NCBI GenBank assembly: GCA_914767715.1
Contig: OU612069.1
Coordinates: forward strand, 29,013,387-29,077,386
Length of the DNA stretch: 64,000 nt
From: Membranipora membranacea
Lineage: Eukaryota > Bryozoa > Gymnolaemata > Cheilostomatida > Membraniporidae
Direction: 5' to 3'
Made by a program: the position numbers and the translations under genes. The notes under the pieces are model-generated. The model saw only the letters and a list, made by a program, of their open reading frames with translations, did no database searches and had not been told where the DNA came from. Shown in pieces: positions 59,097 through 64,000 of the stretch; within the stretch, counting starts at the first letter, position 1, and each line of letters opens with the position of its first letter.

Positions 59097-61289
59097 ATGA
59101 ATCTGTCGTACCTGAGTAACGTCTCCTGTGAGCTCAGCCCTGTCCTGGAGAGGAGAATATGCTTCAGGAGGAAATATGGTAAGACACAAGAATACACACT
59201 CTGTGAGTTCTGATGTACTCTTCTGAATCATCATCTTGGAAGCAGAGAGAGTATCCTCTCTTGGGTGCAGGTACTGGGACCTATAGTACTCATGTTTGGT
59301 CAGAAGAGTGGTCAGTGAAAAGTGGGCAGTACTATTTGTTTATTCATTTTCTTCTTCAGCTCTAGTATTGCGACCGAATAAGTTTGTTCTCCGCTGATAA
59401 AACTGATTGATGCTTGGAAAAAAGATGCTTCGAGTCAAGTACGGCCGCCATCTATTATATACCATAATAGGATGACATTTAATTATTATCCAGATAGCTC
59501 TTAGATACAAAATGGCCAGCTATACATACGCTTAACATCATGTTCTGTCCAATTTTGCCTGAATTGTAGATGGGGGGGGGGGGACGGTTGCAACACCAAA
59601 GGCTGCAGGTAAATTGGATCATACTTCTAACAAATGTGTATGCTACAATTCTCATTGCTCTTATATCTGACAGCTGAATGTTTCATATTTGACAGCTGAG
59701 TGTAACTGTGTAGCCGGACAGGTGGTTGCAGATCACACCAGTCAGCTAACTTGTCTCTTCCGCAGCTTCAAGAATAACGATCTACTCAAAATTAAACTAC
59801 AAAGTCAGTATCTTACACAAAGTTCTGAGTTATTGAGAAGCTAAAATGTGGCAGGTGCTCAAGTTTGATAGTTATCAATCCCTTCTGATAGTCAAGAAAG
59901 TTAATTCAGAGATAAAATTCAGGATAAATTGTCATAAGCATTAAAATAGTATTCAAATTTGGCAAGATCAAAAGCATTCAACAAGCCCTTTAATATAGCA
60001 GATGGGGCCATACATGTAATCCTATATGCATATGGTTGCTTTAACTATCTCAGCGTAACTATCTCAGCGTAACTATCTCAGCCTAACTATCTCAGCCTAA
60101 CTACCGCGGGGCTGGGTTAAGACTGCACACTGTTCTATACTTTACATCTGTGGATTGTATCCCATGATGCACTGCTGTGTTTTCCAGCCTTGTGCTCCTA
60201 ATTTTACATAGAAAACTTGCATTGTGGGAAGGGTGGTGGCTGCTGTATTGTATACTTTATATGATATCAAAGAGTCAGTTAATGAATATTATAAAATAAG
60301 TGGTGCTGTTGCCTAATTTATCATTTTGTCTTTGAATAAATAACTGAATGGAAAATACCATATACTCTGCTAGTTAGATAATGATGTGTGAGATTGTAGA
60401 GTATTTTGTGTAATGCCCCATATCTCTATGATTGTAGAGTATTTTGTGTAATGCCCCATATCTCTATGATTGTAGAGTATTTTGTGTAATGCCCCATATC
60501 TCTATGATTGTAGAGTATTTTGTGTAATGCCCCATATCTCTATGATTGCAGAGTATTTTGTGTAATGCCCCATATCTCTATGATTGTAGAGTATTATGTG
60601 TAATGCCCCATATCTCTATGATTGTAGAGTATTTTGTGTAATGCCCCATATCTCTATGATTGTAGAGTATTATGTGTAATGCCCCATATCTCTATGATTG
60701 TAGAGTATTATGTGCGTAACGTCCTATCGTCGTAACGTCACATCGACTGGTCTTCAGTGATGGCCCTGTTTATGATCAGCCGTAGTCTGATACAGACAGC
60801 CAGATGTGAGAACATAGGTAATACTCCTGATCTATTCCTCTGTATAATAGATGGTATGTACGGAGCTCTGAGATGTAGTGAGACTATGATATCTAAATGC
60901 CTTAGCGGCTGGGTAAGTATATCATCTACCTCCATTCTATAAGTTTACCCTCTGTCAGAATATATTTTGATGGTTTTGCTAAAATCCTTTCACTTCGATG
61001 AACAGCCTTGCTTTCTTGGTCTTTCAATTAGGCAAGATCGTGCCAGGAACATTCACCAAGGATGTGAGCAATTTGGGAAGAGAACTCTAGCAAGAAGTTA
61101 TTGATTTTGACAGATTTTAATTGAATGACCGCCTACCTGACATAACAATCGCTCTTATCACCACATTGGGCAATAAAACTGTCAATTGAATCCAGAGTTT
61201 AATTTGTTTCTGGTACACAGTCCTTATTTTTATTTTCTTCTTACTTTCAGATTGGTTTCGAGGAGCAGGGAAAGATGTATTGCTTATGA
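59097..61289 (+). CDS. Y3: intact Y gene, 3 exons
   Basis: Exons 59097-59178 (ATG start), 60758-60912 and 61251-61289 (TGA) have GT-AG borders and join in phase to a 91-residue protein. Exon 1 encodes MNLSYLSNVSCELSPVLERR and then ICFRRKY; exon 2 is rich in helix and cysteine (LIQTARCENIGNTPDLFLC, CSETMISKC); exon 3 adds IGFEEQGKMYCL. No signal peptide is evident at this start. An acceptor-like tttatccag at 59084 suggests that the exon may extend upstream to an unseen first exon. It is the only copy of Y without lesions. Intron 1 carries the 38-bp array and a poly-G tract. Like X exon 2, Y exon 2 ends in a tryptophan codon before the intron, hinting at common ancestry. Family unknown. Confidence 0.58.
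60393..60716. repeat. 38-bp tandem array, eight units plus a partial
   Basis: The unit attgtagagtattttgtgt(aatgccccatatctctatg) repeats at 38-base steps from 60393 to 60696 and ends in a partial copy just before the Y3 exon 2 acceptor. Y2 has two units here (about 45384-45446) and Y1 about one. Confidence 0.9.
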
Positions 61290-61593
61290 GTGGTTAGCAG
61301 TTTATATACAGACTTGTCACACTGGCATTGAGACACTTCTAGTATTGAATGTGACGGGTTTAGGGATATGAACATTAGTTTTACTTTTTGTGTATTAGAT
61401 TTAATCTGTAGATTCCTAAATAAGGTTGAATACTGAATTATAGATGAAGTGTTCATAAAAAGAAAATAGAAACATGAAAAAATTCAAATGTTTAAAGAAG
61501 CTGTCCCCATTCACTTGTAGCTTGGGCTCGCTCACTCGTTCCAGGTGACAAAATGAGCACAGTAGTGTGTGGTGGAGGATAGTTTGTTAAGAG

Positions 61594-61850
61594 AGGAGGT
61601 GGCTCAGTTGATTACAGCGCCGGTCCTTCAGCATGCAAGTGATGAAGGTCGTGGATTCAAATCCCACTGCAGCCTATCTACTACACTGGGGTTGGGTTGA
61701 CCCAAGATGTGCTCCCACCTGCCTGCAAACAGGGATAAGCCTGGCACAGGGATTGCAGCCTAGCCCATAAGGCAATTAATATTTTGATATGGCTGTGTGA
61801 TGTGGCATCTGATTTTAATCAACCTTTCATCAACCTTTATCTATGCGCTA
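61594..61850 (+). repeat. tRNA-derived SINE
   Basis: It is the same insertion as 5441-5700 in the Y1 block, with A box tggctcagttgattacag and B box gattcaaatccc. Confidence 0.78.
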
Positions 61851-62600
61851 TGGTTGCACCATAAAACATAAAAAAGGTGTTTTTTTATTTTTTGTTGACT
61901 CCTGGATAGGAAGAACTATACCATGGATATGGAGTCATGTCGAGTCATGCAATAGTTATCCAAGGGCATCAACGGCATCAATCACTAAGCCGACACTAAC
62001 CAAGAAATATTGGTTTTAGCCCTTCTGTTTCCCCTCAAGTGTACGATAAAATCTATGTATAAATACCAAGTCATTGTTTATCTGCAGCCTCTCACCTTGA
62101 GTAACCTAGGCTACAGTCTCAATCACTATAATACTGGTTTTTCTAGAAGGTATTAGCGTATTGAGCTTAGGTATTCACACCCTTGGTCTCTGATCGATAA
62201 CATTACCTGACCTGATCATCAGTTCCAAGTGTGATATATCATTTTTTTAAGTATTTCAACAGTGTATTGATTGCATTGCATATCTGACTCAAAAAAGTAT
62301 GCAGTATCTTCGTCCCGCCTCTACCTCTGTCATCAGAAGATTTATCGGTGTGTGAAAAAAGAGACAATATATCATGTTGAAATAAAGGTTATGTGTTGGT
62401 TAAAATTATGGCCAAATTCACAAGTTTTCTTCTGTCCAAAGACTGGGAAATGTTATTAAAGGAAAAGTTTTATAATGACACATTTTTTTTAATACTTTTA
62501 TTTCTCGACATCTCTTATGGTAAATCTACAGAACAAACTTCACAACATGTAATTTATCTGCAAAAATAAAACATACATAAAAACACACAAGTTGTCTCAG

Positions 62601-62710
62601 TTTGCAGGCACACCTGGGGCCAAGTAGTCAGTACACTGCAGCGGAACTCGAACTCGGATCCTCCAACACAACATTTGAGGACAGGCGCTCTAACCAACTG
62701 AGCTATATCC
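62601..62710 (-). repeat. tRNA-derived SINE, minus strand
   Basis: It is nearly identical to 6231-6340 and in the same relative place, so it predates the block duplication. Confidence 0.75.
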
Positions 62711-62882
62711 TATTCCTATATCCTACAACTGTAACTATTCATAAAGGACACCGCGCTGCTTTCCAGGTCTAGACTAGAGAAAAGCCAAGATTTGATTTTC
62801 CTTGGACGACCTAAATTATTCAGGCCAGTATTTCAGTAAAACAACCAAGTCCTGTCATTCATATCTGTATAATTTATACGGT

Positions 62883-63130
62883 ACCCGGCCATAATGCCAT
62901 TGCCATAATGCCATTGTCATAATGCCATGGCCATAATGTCATAGGTGAAAACACCACTGCACAATATACCAATGCCAAAATACCAGCCGTACAAAACGCC
63001 AGTTGTGTCAAAATACCAGTGGATATAAAGCCAGATGTGTCAAAATACCAATGGATATAAAGCCAGATTGGACATAATACCATGCGGGACAACATACCAT
63101 ATCCCAAAATACCATGGCCAAAATGCCAAA
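62883..63130. repeat. Degenerate short-period repeat (ataatgcca / aaaatacca)
   Basis: About 16 imperfect units of 15-18 bases share an a-rich core followed by a CCA (cataatgccat, caaaataccag, tataaagccag). It starts where similarity to block I ends (after atttatac, compare 6701). The frame it opens on the minus strand is repeat-driven and not a gene. Confidence 0.7.
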
Positions 63131-63205
63131 ATATATAACCAAATGAGATCAAGCCACGTTGTCCTTTTTTGTAGTCACATTACAGCTGCGGATTGCTCGA
63201 TCAGA

Positions 63206-64000
63206 GTAGGGGGTGGTTCAGTTGGTTAGAGCCATCTCTTTCACTGTTCAAGTCTCAAAGTTTCTACATTTGAATTTTTTTCTCTTGGGTTAGTTCGGCC
63301 CCATTGTACTGAAGGCTAGTGTGTGTTGCAGAAATTGCAGCAAAATATTGCGCCGTCAAGTCGCCAACTCTGTGGGTTATGGCAAGTTAATTGACTCTCT
63401 AAATTTGACCATCTTTATGTCTTGGCTTGAAGGGTTTTAACTGGTCTTTTCTGATGCTATTACCGGCGTCATGAAGGCTAGCATGATTGCACTCTGGCCC
63501 TACCCACACCTCCGGCATGAACTTTTTGAACAAGCCTATGCAATTTCTTAACAAGGACCTCTCTCCTCGCTTGTTATTGGTTTTCATAAATTCAAGTTTG
63601 TTGGATCAAGCGTTGTATTCATGGTTTGTTATCATATTGAAATTATTTTGAATTGAGTATGAAATTAATAAAAGTTTCAAAACTTTATTATTCAAAAAGC
63701 ATTTGTAATGGCATGATTTTTAGTTTTTCAAAAATATGAGAACTGTGACCCCTGTTTTAATTCCCTTGATGTCACACAGAGTCCTATCTGGCTATCACTT
63801 GCGTGGCCCCAGAACTCTAATTCTAGATTCTGCTCAATGGCTGGACCGAGCGCTTGTATCATCATCAGGGTTAAATCTAATTCCTTTTTTAGGCTTCTAA
63901 AATGTTCATAGATAGTTATGCTGTTCCTCTTTCTTCTAAAAAAGTTCCGGAATATGAGCTGTTATTCTTCTGGTTAAAAATGTTGTTCGAGGTCTCGAAA
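63206..64000. other. Degraded SINE head, then no supported gene
   Basis: gggggtggttcagttggttagag at 63206-63228 is a tRNA-like A box without a clear B box. The rest to the window end is AT-rich with no exon-like segment that I could support. Confidence 0.45.

Noticed and set aside
62883-63130. CRISPR-like array and a minus-strand 92-residue ORF
   Set aside because: Unit and spacing are both irregular, with no constant repeat; the ORF is a product of the repeat.

Overview
This is AT-rich eukaryotic DNA, most likely from an invertebrate animal. The evidence is multi-exon genes with GT-AG introns of a few hundred bases to several kb, many tRNA-derived SINEs with A and B boxes, TATA-type promoters, and DNA transposons of kinds common in marine invertebrates. 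No sequence pins down the phylum. There are no rRNA genes, CRISPR arrays or bacterial operons.

The host part is a decayed tandem array of one ancestral block, in the order Z (minus strand), W, D, X, Y (plus strand). Block I (about 1-6750) keeps Z1 and a truncated Y1; everything between is lost at a junction near 3110. Block II (about 6750-47300) has Z2, W1, D, a stray Z exon, X1 and Y2. Block III (about 52260-62860) has Z3, W2, D, X2 and Y3. Z encodes small secreted cysteine-rich peptides with cystine-knot-like spacing. X and Y encode short cysteine-containing proteins of unknown function. W is known only from its last exon.

The main discovery is that the intron of X1 holds a single 23.6-kb insertion, 16028-39653. 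Its ends are short inverted repeats (CACACTCA...TGAGTGTG), it is flanked by a TA duplication, and it has subterminal repeats of the motif cgcacggtggtttc. The paralogous intron of X2 (58101-58322) is an intact empty site. The element carries two head-to-head genes whose reconstructed exons are fully open: an 812-residue C2H2-finger protein with a TNP2/CACTA(CMC)-like transposase core (11 exons, plus strand), and a 553-residue protein resembling the SAMD3-like family (12 exons, minus strand). The second gene is therefore probably an accessory gene of the transposon rather than an ordinary host gene.

A second, younger transposon (23913-27380) sits inside an intron of the SAMD3-like gene. It has 337-bp inverted repeats that look identical, a perfect 9-bp target duplication, and a gene with the Cys half of a Ulp1/C48 peptidase followed by a PHD finger.

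Comparing blocks II and III also dates and delimits three smaller insertions by their empty sites: a 598-bp pogo/Tigger-like element carrying only the HTH, a 2.1-kb TTAA element and a 238-bp MITE. A further 4.1-kb inverted-repeat element lies between blocks II and III. All exon structures were read by eye from splice signals, phase and paralogue comparison; family names come from remembered motif patterns, not from searches.
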